Of a DNA stretch of 64,000 nucleotides, positions 1 to 8,884 are shown piece by piece. The notes below the pieces were generated by a model. It was not told the DNA's origin and did no database searches. It worked only from the letters and a program-made list of their open reading frames with translations. Position 1 is the first letter of the stretch. Every line of letters starts with the position of its first letter. This stretch comes from DATAXP01 sp963708675 (lineage in GTDB: Bacteria; Planctomycetota; Planctomycetia; Pirellulales; PNKZ01): contig CAVPTO010000003.1 in the NCBI GenBank assembly GCA_963708675.1, positions 1,860,001-1,924,000 on the forward strand. The letters are read 5' to 3'. A program made the translations under genes and the position numbers.

Positions 1-821
1 GCGGTGCTCGCCTGGTCGCCGTCGGCGCCACTTCAACGCCCGGCGATGGTGTATGTCGATTTCGAGGACGTTCGTCGCTATCGCGATGCCGTCACCCGCG
101 CCGCGCAGCCAACATGCCGATCGGCGTGGCGGGATTGCGGATCATCAAGCCCGGCGAAGAAGCGTGGCTGCGGCACATCGGTCGCTGCGGGGCCGATGCG
201 ATCCTGGCTCGCAACCTGGCGACGATTCTCTTCGCGAAAGAACACCATCCCGAGACGACGTTGCTCGGCGATTTCTCGCTGAACATTTCGAACGAGCTGA
301 CCGCCGACGTGTTTCTCGAAGCAGGACTCCAGCGCTTCGTCCCCAGCTATGACATGAACTGGGAGCAACTTGAATCGTTGACGAGTCGATGCGATCCGGG
401 CCGGCTCGAAGTCGTCGTGCATCAGCACATGCCGATGTTCCACATGGAGCATTGCGTCTTCGCGCACACGCTGTCGGAAGGCAAAGACTATCGCGACTGT
501 GGCCGTCCGTGCGACGTGCATCGCGTCGAACTGCGCGATCGCGTGGGGGCGGCGCTTCCGCTGCTGGCCGACGCCGGTTGCCGCAACACGGTGTTCAACT
601 CGCTGCCGCAAAGCGCCGTCGAATATGTGCCGCGGATGCTCAAGCTGGGGCTTCGCTGCTTCCGTCTCGAATTACTTCGCGAAACGCCTGAAGAGTCCGT
701 CGCGCTCGTCGAGAAATACACGCGCGTCGTGTTGGGGCTCGACGATGGCCGCGATGCGTGGCGCGATCTGCGCGTGCTCAATCAGCTTGGCGTCACGCGC
801 GGCACGATGCAGTTGGCGTGA
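1..821 (+). CDS. Peptidase U32 family protein, C-terminal part, with an apparent frameshift
   Basis: Runs in from the left edge. Frame 1 encodes a U32-like segment (PAMVYVDFEDVRRYRDAVT, about 46-102); frame 3 continues it from about 106 (NMPIGVAGLRIIKPGEEAW) to the stop at 819-821. The Cys-rich stretch around 440-520 (HCVFAHTL, then CGRPC) is typical of the U32 family, whose members act in rRNA/tRNA hydroxylation or as collagenase-like proteins. The two frames join if one base is missing near 105, so the gene was probably intact in the cell. The N-terminal half lies outside the window. Family call is good; substrate unknown. Confidence 0.75.
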   Translation, partial: GARLVAVGATSTPGDGVCRFRGRSSLSRCRHPRRAANMPIGVAGLRIIKPGEEAWLRHIGRCGADAILARNLATILFAKEHHPETTLLGDFSLNISNELTADVFLEAGLQRFVPSYDMNWEQLESLTSRCDPGRLEVVVHQHMPMFHMEHCVFAHTLSEGKDYRDCGRPCDVHRVELRDRVGAALPLLADAGCRNTVFNSLPQSAVEYVPRMLKLGLRCFRLELLRETPEESVALVEKYTRVVLGLDDGRDAWRDLRVLNQLGVTRGTMQLA

Positions 822-857
822 TTCCATTTCTTCGCCGTTTTCCAGAGATACAATCGC

Positions 858-1826
858 ATGCGTCTTTGCCGGTTTCGTGATGAAGGTCGAGTGCAAGTCG
901 GCTTGTATGACGAGAAATCGGTCATTTCGCTCGCGGCCGCCGCGGGAACGTATTTTCTCGTCACGACGAAGAAGCTCGATCTGCCGAGAAGCGACGACCT
1001 GATCGACTTCCTTCCGCCGAGCCCCGCGTTCGCGAAGCTGAAAGAGCTGACTGCATGGATCGCAAGTGACGCGACGCGCTTGCCGGCAGGAGTCGCGAGA
1101 GCCACAGAGAAGGTTGAATTGCTGACGCCCATCGCGCAGCCGAACAAGTTGTTGCTGCTGGCGGGGAATTATGCCGAGCACGTTCGCGAGCGCGGCGGCA
1201 TGGCGACCGAGCGTGCCGAGACGTTTCCGTATGTGTTCATGAAGCCGCCGAGCACCACGCTCACCTCGCCGAATGCGACCGTGCGCCTGCCGACGGTTTC
1301 GCCTGCCGCGATCGATTGGGAGCTCGAACTCGCGGTGGTCATCGGACGCCGTGCGAAGAACGTGAGTGAGGCCGAGGCACTCGACGTCGTCGCCGGCTAC
1401 ACGATCATCAACGACATCTCCGACCGCAAGTTTCGCCCCAATCCGCAGCGCACGAAGCGCGATCGCGACACATTCTTCGATTGGCTGCACGGCAAGTGGC
1501 ATGATGGGTTTTGCCCGTGTGGCCCGTGCATCACGACGGCCGACGACGTTCGCGACCCGCAGAACCTCGGCATGCAACTGCGACTCAACGGTGAGTTGAA
1601 GCAAAACGGCAACACGTCGCAGCAGATCTTTCCCGTCGCCGCGGTGATCGCCTTCATCTCGAGCTTCGTGACGCTCGAGCCGGGTGACATCATTTCGACC
1701 GGCACACCTTCGGGAGTTGGCAGCGCCAGCGGCACGTTCCTGAAACCAGGCGACGTGCTCGAAGGCACGATCGAAGGGATCGGAATGCTTCGCACGCCGG
1801 TCGTCGCGGAAGAGGCGACGAGATGA
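858..1826 (+). CDS. Fumarylacetoacetate hydrolase (FAH) family protein
   Basis: 322 aa. FAH-fold enzymes hydrolyse or decarboxylate 2-keto acids and acylpyruvates using a divalent metal. The middle of the protein shows the fold signatures: LAGNYAEH, the metal-binding ExE pair in DWELELAVVIGR, then GYTIINDISDR, and near the end GDIISTGTPSGVG. The N-terminal ~100 residues form the variable domain usual in this family. The stop overlaps the next start (ATGA, 1823-1826), so the two genes are translationally coupled. The substrate cannot be read from sequence; a role in aromatic or sugar-acid breakdown is likely. Confidence 0.9.
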   Translation: MRLCRFRDEGRVQVGLYDEKSVISLAAAAGTYFLVTTKKLDLPRSDDLIDFLPPSPAFAKLKELTAWIASDATRLPAGVARATEKVELLTPIAQPNKLLLLAGNYAEHVRERGGMATERAETFPYVFMKPPSTTLTSPNATVRLPTVSPAAIDWELELAVVIGRRAKNVSEAEALDVVAGYTIINDISDRKFRPNPQRTKRDRDTFFDWLHGKWHDGFCPCGPCITTADDVRDPQNLGMQLRLNGELKQNGNTSQQIFPVAAVIAFISSFVTLEPGDIISTGTPSGVGSASGTFLKPGDVLEGTIEGIGMLRTPVVAEEATR

Positions 1827-2905
1827 ATAAGCAGCTGAGCGAAAAGATTGCACTGCCGCTGAGGCCCGACCTGCGGCCGCCGCTTCCGCTATTGATCACC
1901 GGCGTCGCCGGCGTCGCGGGCTACAACGCGCTGCATTATTTTCGCTCGCTGTATCCCGGCCAGGTCGTCGGCATCCGTCAGCAAGATAATTGGCGGCTCG
2001 TTGGTGACGGCGTTGTCGCGTGCAATGCCGAGGACCGTGACGGCCTCGAGCGGCTCTTCGATCAACATCAATTCAAGTCGGTGCTCGACTGCGCCGGCAA
2101 CTGTGCATTGCGCGCCTGCGAACTCGATCCCGAACTCGCGTGGAGAATCAACGTCGAAGGCGTGCGCAATCTGCTGCACGTGATCGCAGGCCGCGACGTG
2201 CGACTGGTCCATCTGTCGATCGACCTCGTGTTCTCCGGCAATGGCGACGGCAATCACGTCGAAACCGATCCGACCGACCCCGTGACGGTGTACGGTAAGA
2301 CAATGGTCGTCGGCGAAGGGCTCGTAAGCGAGCACGCGCCGACCGCGGCGACGCTGCGCATCTCGCTGCCCATGGGCATCAGTTTCAACGGTCACGCCGG
2401 CGCGATCGACTGGATTCAGTCACGATTCAAGAATCGACGTCCCGCGACGTTGTACTTCGATGAGATTCGCACGCCGACGTACACCGACTGCTTGAACGAA
2501 TTGTGCGAAACGATGCTCGCGAGGACCGATCTCTCAGGGCTTTTTCACGCCGGTGCGCCTCGTAAGTTGACGCTGTTTCAAATCGCGCAGATCGTCAATC
2601 GCGTTGGCGGTTACGATCCGAACCACTTGATGGGTTGCCTACGAGCCATGGCCGGCCCCATTCCGCCGCGGGCGGGCAACGTGGCGATGGATTCGACGAA
2701 GCTCACGAAGGCGCTGGGCTTCAAGCCGTTTCATCCTTGGCCGTACGACGAGTCGCTCGTGCCGACGCACGACGAATGGCACCATGAGCGGTCGTCGTCA
2801 TGGCGCGGGTCGCCCGAGATGATTCGCGACGTGCTGTATCGCAATCCTTTGCGACTTAGGACTGGCCATTGCCGCCCACAGACTGAAGCGGCTCAAGCCG
2901 GATGA
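1823..2905 (+). CDS. RmlD-like NAD(P)-binding sugar-nucleotide protein with degenerate active site
   Basis: 360 aa, extended SDR fold. The Rossmann glycine motif is seen near residue 27 (TGVAGVAGYN). The region equal to STDxVF in dTDP-4-dehydrorhamnose reductases reads LSIDLVFSG, and the YxxxK position reads YGKTM, so the catalytic Thr and Lys are replaced. It may be a non-catalytic NAD-binding protein or use other chemistry. Start overlaps the FAH gene by 4 nt. The last ~17 codons run over the convergent small gene on the other strand (50 nt overlap), suggesting the original stop was lost or the tail is recent. Confidence 0.8.
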   Translation: MNKQLSEKIALPLRPDLRPPLPLLITGVAGVAGYNALHYFRSLYPGQVVGIRQQDNWRLVGDGVVACNAEDRDGLERLFDQHQFKSVLDCAGNCALRACELDPELAWRINVEGVRNLLHVIAGRDVRLVHLSIDLVFSGNGDGNHVETDPTDPVTVYGKTMVVGEGLVSEHAPTAATLRISLPMGISFNGHAGAIDWIQSRFKNRRPATLYFDEIRTPTYTDCLNELCETMLARTDLSGLFHAGAPRKLTLFQIAQIVNRVGGYDPNHLMGCLRAMAGPIPPRAGNVAMDSTKLTKALGFKPFHPWPYDESLVPTHDEWHHERSSSWRGSPEMIRDVLYRNPLRLRTGHCRPQTEAAQAG

Positions 2906-3101
2906 TGTGCAGCAGGTCGACTCTCACGGAGCGTTCGTAGAACGTTCGGCCTGGCTCGCCGGTGAGTCCGACCATTGCGGAGCGTCGGCCAACCCATAGC
3001 AAGTCGGGATGCCGTATCTCGTAACTCTCGCCATCCGTCATCACGAGACGGAACGGCTCGAACGGTTGCTGCAAGGCTTCGCGTAATTCTTCGGGCGCCA
3101 T
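2856..3101 (-). CDS. Conserved small hypothetical protein
   Basis: 81 aa from an ATG at 3101, chosen because GGAGG sits about 6 nt upstream; a longer in-frame reading to 3164 lacks such a site. Sequence begins MAPEELREALQQPFEPFRL and contains TDGESYEIRHPDLLWVGRR. Short proteins of this look, with a single compact beta-rich domain, are common in planctomycetes as far as I recall, with no known function. It ends inside the 3' end of the opposite gene. No membrane segment or signal peptide. Confidence 0.7.
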   Translation of the reverse strand: MAPEELREALQQPFEPFRLVMTDGESYEIRHPDLLWVGRRSAMVGLTGEPGRTFYERSVRVDLLHIIRLEPLQSVGGNGQS

Positions 3102-3167
3102 GATTGCCTCCAACTGAAGTTTAGCAGCCGGGACTGGTAATTCCACTGTCCCCATTGCGAGCAAAAC

Positions 3168-4292
3168 TTACTCCGGCTGCGGCCAGGCGCGATCGGCGAA
3201 GCGGCCGTTCTCGCTGATGAGTTGCTCGTCGGCGAAGACTTGTCCGCCGTTGCGAAGGTCGCAGACCATGTCCCAATGCAAGCCCGACTCGTTGCGTCCG
3301 CCGGTCTCGGGATAAGCGGCGCCGAGCGCGGCGTGGAAGGTGCCGCCGATCTTCTCATCGAACAGCGTGTTCCGCGAGTAGTTGGTGATCGAGTAATTCG
3401 TGCCGATCGCAATCTCGCCCAGAATGCGTGCTCCGGCATCCTGATCGAGCATCGCCATCAGAAAGTCTTCGCCCTTGGTGGCCGAGGCGTCGACCACCTT
3501 GCCTGCGCGAAACCGCAAGCGGATGTTTTGCACCTCGCGACCGCCGTGCACCGCGGGGAAGCTGTAACACACAATCCCTTCGGTCGCGTCTTCGATCGGG
3601 CCGGTGAAGACTTCGCCGTCAGGAAAGTTTTCGTGTCCGTCGCAGTTGATCCACTTGCGCCCTTCGACACCGACGCGAAGGTCGGTGCCTTGCGGCGTGA
3701 CGAAACGGACTTCGCTGCATTGGTTCAGATAGTCGACGACGTGCTGCTGCCGCTCGCTCACTTCTCGCCACGCCGCCGCCGGGTCGTCGAGATGCAGCAG
3801 CCCGGCTCGCAACACAAAATCCTCGTATGCCGCTAGCGACATCTCGGCGTCTTGTGCAGCCGCGTGACACGGGAACTGCGTTCCGACCCAACGTAGCTTG
3901 CCGTCGGCGAAGCGCTTCATGAAAGTGCCCATAAATTTCTTGCGAGCCTGGCTGACGAGCGCCTGGCGCGAGGCGTCGAATCGCGAGAGGGCCTTCGTGT
4001 TGTCCTGTCCCCAGGTGCCGATGTTCACGTCGACGGTTTCGATGGCGTGCTGCGCGATCGGGTCCTCGAAACGAAGCTGTGTCTCGTTGCCGTCGGCCAG
4101 CAGCATTTCTGCGCATTCGTCGAAGTTGACTGACAGCACTGGATGCCCGCCCGCGCGGAGCACGGCCCGATAAATCTCTGCATGCAGCGGGCGAGCGACG
4201 ACTTGTCCGGCGATGCGAACGACGTCCCCTTTCTTCACGGCCGTGGAGTAATTGACGAGCACGTCGGCGAGTTTGGCGAGACGCTGGTCCAT
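3168..4292 (-). CDS. Aminopeptidase, peptidase family M29 (copy 1)
   Basis: 374 aa, the usual length for M29 (AmpS/AmpT-type) metallo-aminopeptidases, which remove N-terminal residues from peptides in the cytosol using two metal ions. Likely metal ligands are visible: Glu in ARILGEIAIGTN, His in EKIGGTFHAALGAAY, and His/Asp in LHWDMV near the C terminus. Start at 4292 is the only reasonable ATG (MDQRLAKLADVLVNYST). A second M29 gene lies at 56885-58000. Family assignment firm; peptide preference unknown. Confidence 0.93.
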   Translation of the reverse strand: MDQRLAKLADVLVNYSTAVKKGDVVRIAGQVVARPLHAEIYRAVLRAGGHPVLSVNFDECAEMLLADGNETQLRFEDPIAQHAIETVDVNIGTWGQDNTKALSRFDASRQALVSQARKKFMGTFMKRFADGKLRWVGTQFPCHAAAQDAEMSLAAYEDFVLRAGLLHLDDPAAAWREVSERQQHVVDYLNQCSEVRFVTPQGTDLRVGVEGRKWINCDGHENFPDGEVFTGPIEDATEGIVCYSFPAVHGGREVQNIRLRFRAGKVVDASATKGEDFLMAMLDQDAGARILGEIAIGTNYSITNYSRNTLFDEKIGGTFHAALGAAYPETGGRNESGLHWDMVCDLRNGGQVFADEQLISENGRFADRAWPQPE

Positions 4293-4601
4293 ATTGTTTC
4301 TCCGTTGCGGAGTTCTCTCGTGCGGAAGTTTTCTCGCCAGCGAAGACTGCCGACGCCGAGCGTTTTCGTTACGCTAGCGTCAGGTTGACGCAGTTGGCCT
4401 TGGCGTGGTCGGGCGAATTCTGGTAGTACCCGCTCAGTCGCAAGCGGCCGTCATACCCGGCAGTCATTTGAATTGCAAATGACGGGGAGGTTTGCCCGCC
4501 GCTAGCGTGCCGGAGTCGTGTGTGGGCGTGACGAGTCGAGTTGTCGACGTCGCGTCGCCGCAGTCTATGCCCCTCAATTCAATCTCGCTGCCTCGATCAC
4601 A
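4293..4601. other. Intergenic region between divergent genes
   Basis: About 309 bp between two divergently read genes, so promoters for both should lie here, but I see no convincing -35/-10 pair. The only structure noted is a small hairpin at 4463-4483 (8-bp arms GTCATTTG/CAAATGAC, loop AATTG). Confidence 0.5.
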
Positions 4602-6902
4602 ATGCGTGATGCGCCCCCTCCAGCCCTGGTGGAACTGCTCGGCCGTCTCGGCCTGGCTGCCCCTGCGCAAGTGTTGGCGGTTCAAGGGCGCGTGAAGCGG
4701 CTGGCTCGCGGGCTGCCGAGCTTCGAGCAAGTGTGGGTCGACGCGCTCGCGCAGGCTCGCATCCTCACGCCGTTTCAAGCGGGCGAAATCAACGCGGGTC
4801 GTGCCGAGTCGTTGGTCGTCGGACCTTATGTGCTCGTGCAACCTTTGGACGCGCTCGGCTATGCCGTCTCGTATCGAGCCCGTGAACTGACGAGCGATCG
4901 CGAAGTGCGGCTGTCGGTCACACCGGCGCCTGTCGAGTTGCAAGAGACGTGGACGCAGCGGCTGACCGAAGTCGTGCGTCATGCGACGATGCTGCGCGAC
5001 ACGGCCATCGACGCCATTGCGACGTTCGGCTTTCATTCGGGTCGGCTGTGGACCTCGGCGAACTACGTCTTTGGCCAATCGACGAGCGAGTGGCTGTTGC
5101 ATCATGGCCGATTGCCTCCAGCCGCGGTGCTCGAAATCGCGCGGCAGATGATCGACGCTTTGTGTGCGTGCGAGACGGCGGGGCTCGTGCACGGCGATAT
5201 TTCGGCCCGCCAGGTGTGGCTGGCTGGGCAAGGGCAGGTTCGCTTGAACGGCGCGGGTTTGCGCGGCGTCGTTCGCCCGAACGAAGGTTACGCGCAAAGC
5301 GACTTGTCGCCTGAAACCTACGACTATCTCGCTCCCGAGCGCATCGCCGAAGGCACGCCTCCGACGGTCGCGAGTGACTTGTACGCTTGCGGGGCGCTGT
5401 GGTGGCATCTGTTGGCTGGTCGACCGCCGATTGCCGGCGCCAAAGGCCTGGCGAAGATGCAGAACGCGCAAACGGCGAAGATTGCCGACATCGCTCACCT
5501 CGCGCCCGAAACGCCGACGGAACTTGCCGATGTTTTGCGTCGATGTGTCGATCGCGATCCCAAGCGTCGGCCGACGTCGCACGCAGAAGTGCGCGTGATG
5601 CTCGGACCTTCGACATTGCTGGGACAGCGCAATTTGGCGCGATTGCTCGACGGTTCGAAGGCGTGTCGTTTGCGACTTGGGCAAGCGCCCGAGGCGCGAA
5701 GTCTGCGCGGACGCGCTCGCCGAGCGACAGCCGTGGTGGTGGGGTGCACGCTCGTGCTTGTCGCGGGGACGTGGCCGCAGTGGCAGTCGCGGTTCTCGAA
5801 ATCGCTGTCACAGACGACACAAGAAAAAGTCGCCTCGACGGCGGCGATCGCATCTGAAAGCGGCATTTCGACCGACAAGCTCGATGCGACGAACTTAGCG
5901 TCGACTCCGGCGAAACAAGTCTCGCCGAAGCGTGCGCCTGGCCCGTGGGCTGGCAGCGTTTGGGAAGGCGAAGACTTGGTGCTCGCAGGCGACGCGCCCA
6001 TCGAGATTAGCGACGTTCCGCTCCGCAAGGGGCAAGTGATTCGCGCACCCGCTGGCAAGCGAGCTTCAGTGCGTGTGCCGCACGACGGCTGGCGCATTGA
6101 TGCCGAGGACGTGCGAATTCATGACGTCGACTTCTACGCGACCGTGACTGATACACCTGCGATCGTGACGGTGGCCAGCCGACGCGCCGAGTTCCGCGGT
6201 TGCTCGTGGCAGGGCTCGATCGACTCGACCAACACGGCGGCGATCGCGTGGATCGAGCCTCCGGAATCGCCCGACGACAACCAGATGTTGCTTTGCGGCG
6301 AGCTGCGCTTGAGCGACTGCCTTGTGCAGCGCGTAACGTCGGGCGTGCGGCGAACGGCGCGAGGTTCGGTGCTTATCGAGTTGGCCAACGTGCTGCATCT
6401 CGGGCCTGGCTCGTTGGTGGAGCTCACCGAGGCCCCGCGGGTTGACGATTCGCTGGAATTGATCGTCACGCACGTCACGCTTCGCGACGCTTCGTCACTT
6501 GTCGCGTGCCGATACGATGCACTGCCTGCCGAGCCGGGATCGCTCATCATTTCGGCCAAGGACTGTGCGCTGATTCCCAGTGCCGACGGTTGCGTCGTGA
6601 AGTTTGTGGGGGCCGCGCATCCGGGTGGATTGCTGCAACTGCTTGAATGGACCGGTCACGGGTCGGTCGTTGCGGAACACGCGCCGCTGGCGATGTGGGT
6701 GGATGGCGACGGCATCGCACACGCCGCGGCCGACGAGGCCGTGCAGGTCGCGGGGCTCGTCCGCAGCGACGTCGGTTTTGCCGGCGACAAGTCGCAAGGG
6801 CCATCGGCCAGCCGCATCGTGCGATGGCAAGTGCCGCTGCAATCGCCCGAACCGCCAGGCATCCGTGAGTCGCGGCCTCTGCCGCCCGGCGTGTTGCGGT
6901 AG
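4602..6902 (+). CDS. Membrane-anchored pseudokinase with C-terminal beta-helix-like domain
   Basis: 766 aa from ATG 4602 (MRDAPPPALVELLGRLGL); longer in-frame starts give an unlikely leader. Residues ~1-350 follow the Ser/Thr kinase fold: the activation-segment end YLAPERI (APE 244-246) and SDLYACGALWWHLLAGRPP are kept. Catalytic elements are lost: the VAIK Lys is absent (REVRLSV), HRDxKxxN reads HGDISARQ (197-204), and DFG reads GAG (217-219). A membrane segment lies near 374-396. Residues ~450-766 look like short repeated beta strands (right-handed beta-helix style). Likely a signalling scaffold or peptidoglycan/polysaccharide sensor; function inferred only. Confidence 0.8.
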   Translation: MRDAPPPALVELLGRLGLAAPAQVLAVQGRVKRLARGLPSFEQVWVDALAQARILTPFQAGEINAGRAESLVVGPYVLVQPLDALGYAVSYRARELTSDREVRLSVTPAPVELQETWTQRLTEVVRHATMLRDTAIDAIATFGFHSGRLWTSANYVFGQSTSEWLLHHGRLPPAAVLEIARQMIDALCACETAGLVHGDISARQVWLAGQGQVRLNGAGLRGVVRPNEGYAQSDLSPETYDYLAPERIAEGTPPTVASDLYACGALWWHLLAGRPPIAGAKGLAKMQNAQTAKIADIAHLAPETPTELADVLRRCVDRDPKRRPTSHAEVRVMLGPSTLLGQRNLARLLDGSKACRLRLGQAPEARSLRGRARRATAVVVGCTLVLVAGTWPQWQSRFSKSLSQTTQEKVASTAAIASESGISTDKLDATNLASTPAKQVSPKRAPGPWAGSVWEGEDLVLAGDAPIEISDVPLRKGQVIRAPAGKRASVRVPHDGWRIDAEDVRIHDVDFYATVTDTPAIVTVASRRAEFRGCSWQGSIDSTNTAAIAWIEPPESPDDNQMLLCGELRLSDCLVQRVTSGVRRTARGSVLIELANVLHLGPGSLVELTEAPRVDDSLELIVTHVTLRDASSLVACRYDALPAEPGSLIISAKDCALIPSADGCVVKFVGAAHPGGLLQLLEWTGHGSVVAEHAPLAMWVDGDGIAHAAADEAVQVAGLVRSDVGFAGDKSQGPSASRIVRWQVPLQSPEPPGIRESRPLPPGVLR

Positions 6903-6983
6903 GCGCGTCGTTGGGCTATGGATGGAGTAGCCGCAGGCGTCGAGCCTCGCGGCCAAGCATCCTGCACTAAGCCCGAGGACGTC

Positions 6984-8402
6984 ATGCGTGTGTATCTCGC
7001 GACGCTGATTGCGTCGTTTCTTTGCTTGTCGGCTTCTTGTGAGTCGACACTTCTTGCAGCCGACGCCAAAGCCCAGCGACCGAACATCGTGTTCGTTCTT
7101 ACCGACGATCAGCGATGGGATTCGATGGGTTGCACGGGCAACCGCGACGCGCAGACGCCGAACATCGACCGCATGGCGCGTGAAGGGGTGGTATTCACGC
7201 GATTCTTCTGCACGACGCCGTTGTGCTCGCCAAGTCGGGCGAGTTATCTGACCGGGCTGTATCCGCACAGCCATCGCATCATCAACAACGACAAGGACGG
7301 CCTCGACGCGATCAGTCACACGTTGGTGACGTTCCCTCGCATGCTTCGCGAGTCCGGCTACGAGACGGCCTTCATCGGCAAGTGGCACATGGGGCTCGAC
7401 GACTCGCGGCGGCCGGGCTTCGACCACTGGATTAGCTTCAAAGGGCAGGGGCTCTACATCGATCCGGTCATCAACGACAATGGCCTAAACCGTCAGATGG
7501 ACGGCAACACGACCGATCTGCTGAATCGTTGGGCGGTAGAGTTCGTCGAGAAGCCGCACGATAAGCCCTTTGTACTCTATTTATCGCACAAGGCAGTGCA
7601 CGCGCCTTATCTGCCGCCGAAACGATTTGAAAACTTGTTCGCCGATTATAAGTTCACGCCGCCGCTCTCGGCAGGAGACGACTTATCGGGGAAGCCAGCC
7701 ATGCGGCGAAAAGTGACGCCGATCGACGTGCTACGCCTCGAAGGCGCCACGCCGGAGCCGGGCGAACCTCGGCGCGGTCGTGGGAATCACGCCGACGACG
7801 TGATTCGCGATCAGATGCGTTGCCTGGTGGCTGTCGATGAAGGCGTCGGGCAGTTGCGCGAAGCACTTGAGCGGCGCGGGATGCTCGACAACACGGTCTT
7901 CATCTACACGGCCGACAACGGCTACATGCAGGGAGAGCATCGCACGGCGAACGAGAAGCGGTGGGCATACGAAGAGTCGGTCCGTCTGCCGCTCGTGATT
8001 CGCTATCCCGCGAAGGTTCGCCCCGGCACGACCTGCGATGCGCTGGTGCTGAACGTGGACATTGCGCCAACGTTGCTCGAACTCGGCAACACCGAACCGC
8101 TCGATCGCATGCACGGGCGGTCGTTCGTATCGCTGCTCGAAAACCCCAGCTCATCGTGGCGCGACGCGGTGCTGCTGGAATACTTTTTCGAGAAGGTCGC
8201 GACGCGCTGTCCCGATTGGCAGGCGGTGCGAACCAATCGTTGGAAGCTGATTCATTACCCGACGCTTGAGGGAATGGATGAGCTTTACGACCTCGAATCG
8301 GATCCGCACGAGATGACCAATTGCATCGATAAGTCCGACGCGACCGACACGTTATCCACGTTGCGCGCCCGATTGCAGCGATTGTTAGCGGAGACGCGAT
8401 GA
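6984..8402 (+). CDS. Secreted sulfatase, Cys-type
   Basis: 472 aa. The start at 6984 gives a signal peptide (MRVYLATLIASFLCLSASC); the upstream in-frame ATG would bury it. The Cys at residue 81 in LCSPSRASYLTG is the C-x-P-S-R site that formylglycine-generating enzyme oxidises to the catalytic aldehyde. Metal ligands DDQRWDSMGC (N-terminal) and TADNGYMQGEHR are present. Family members remove sulfate esters from polysaccharides or glycosaminoglycans outside the cytoplasm, and planctomycetes carry many. The sugar target cannot be told. No partner polysaccharide genes lie next to it. Confidence 0.95.
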   Translation: MRVYLATLIASFLCLSASCESTLLAADAKAQRPNIVFVLTDDQRWDSMGCTGNRDAQTPNIDRMAREGVVFTRFFCTTPLCSPSRASYLTGLYPHSHRIINNDKDGLDAISHTLVTFPRMLRESGYETAFIGKWHMGLDDSRRPGFDHWISFKGQGLYIDPVINDNGLNRQMDGNTTDLLNRWAVEFVEKPHDKPFVLYLSHKAVHAPYLPPKRFENLFADYKFTPPLSAGDDLSGKPAMRRKVTPIDVLRLEGATPEPGEPRRGRGNHADDVIRDQMRCLVAVDEGVGQLREALERRGMLDNTVFIYTADNGYMQGEHRTANEKRWAYEESVRLPLVIRYPAKVRPGTTCDALVLNVDIAPTLLELGNTEPLDRMHGRSFVSLLENPSSSWRDAVLLEYFFEKVATRCPDWQAVRTNRWKLIHYPTLEGMDELYDLESDPHEMTNCIDKSDATDTLSTLRARLQRLLAETR

Positions 8403-8565
8403 GGTTTGCCGAAGGAGGGGGGGAGTCTACGCCATCTTTGGGGATTTGCCTCTAGTCAAAAGCTGGCATAGGTTTGATTCGTCCTAACGGGTCGGCGCAC
8501 AAAGTACATCTTTGACGCACGCGACCCCGTTGCGACAGCAGGCTCACGTCAAGGCATTGGGCGAG

Positions 8566-8748
8566 ATGCACCGCATACTTCGATTTCTGAAAAACGAAGA
8601 TGGCCCGACGGCAGTCGAGTATGCCTTCATGCTCGCGCTGATACTGTTGGCTTGCATCTCGATGGTCGCGCTCGTCGGCACGAACACGGCTGGCATGTGG
8701 AACAACAGCCAGCAAAAGTTGCAAAACGCAGGCTTCGGCGCGTCGTAA
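8566..8748 (+). CDS. Flp-type pilin, orphan
   Basis: 60 aa from ATG 8566 (MHRILRFLKNEDG), with a longer in-frame start ignored because the short form matches Flp pilins. A basic leader, the prepilin cleavage motif (G then PTAVEYAFML, with Glu-Tyr at the expected +5/+6) and one hydrophobic helix are seen. Flp pilins are cut by a TadV/PilD-type peptidase and assembled by the Tad system. No tad/cpa genes occur in this window, so it must use a system coded elsewhere or be unused. Confidence 0.88.
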   Translation: MHRILRFLKNEDGPTAVEYAFMLALILLACISMVALVGTNTAGMWNNSQQKLQNAGFGAS

Positions 8749-8792
8749 GGTCGGACGGGCTTTTGACGACGCCCGACGCAGTGCTTACCACC

Positions 8793-8844
8793 ACCGCTTG
8801 CGGTTTCGCGCGTTAATACCTACGCGCGCGAAACCGCAAGCGGT
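8793..8844. repeat. Perfect 20-bp inverted repeat
   Basis: Arms 8793-8812 and 8825-8844 are exact reverse complements, with a 12-nt loop. It lies between the convergent pilin and Nudix genes. There is no T-run after either arm, so it is either a bidirectional factor-independent stop of weak type or a member of the palindromic intergenic repeats seen elsewhere in this window. Confidence 0.85.
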
Positions 8845-8884
8845 CGTGGCATCCTTTCTGGCGGGTTTCCCGACCGCCTTCGAT

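Noticed and set aside
672..1853. Long minus-strand frame over the FAH gene
   Set aside because: Shadow of the FAH reading frame in GC-rich DNA; product lacks any domain.
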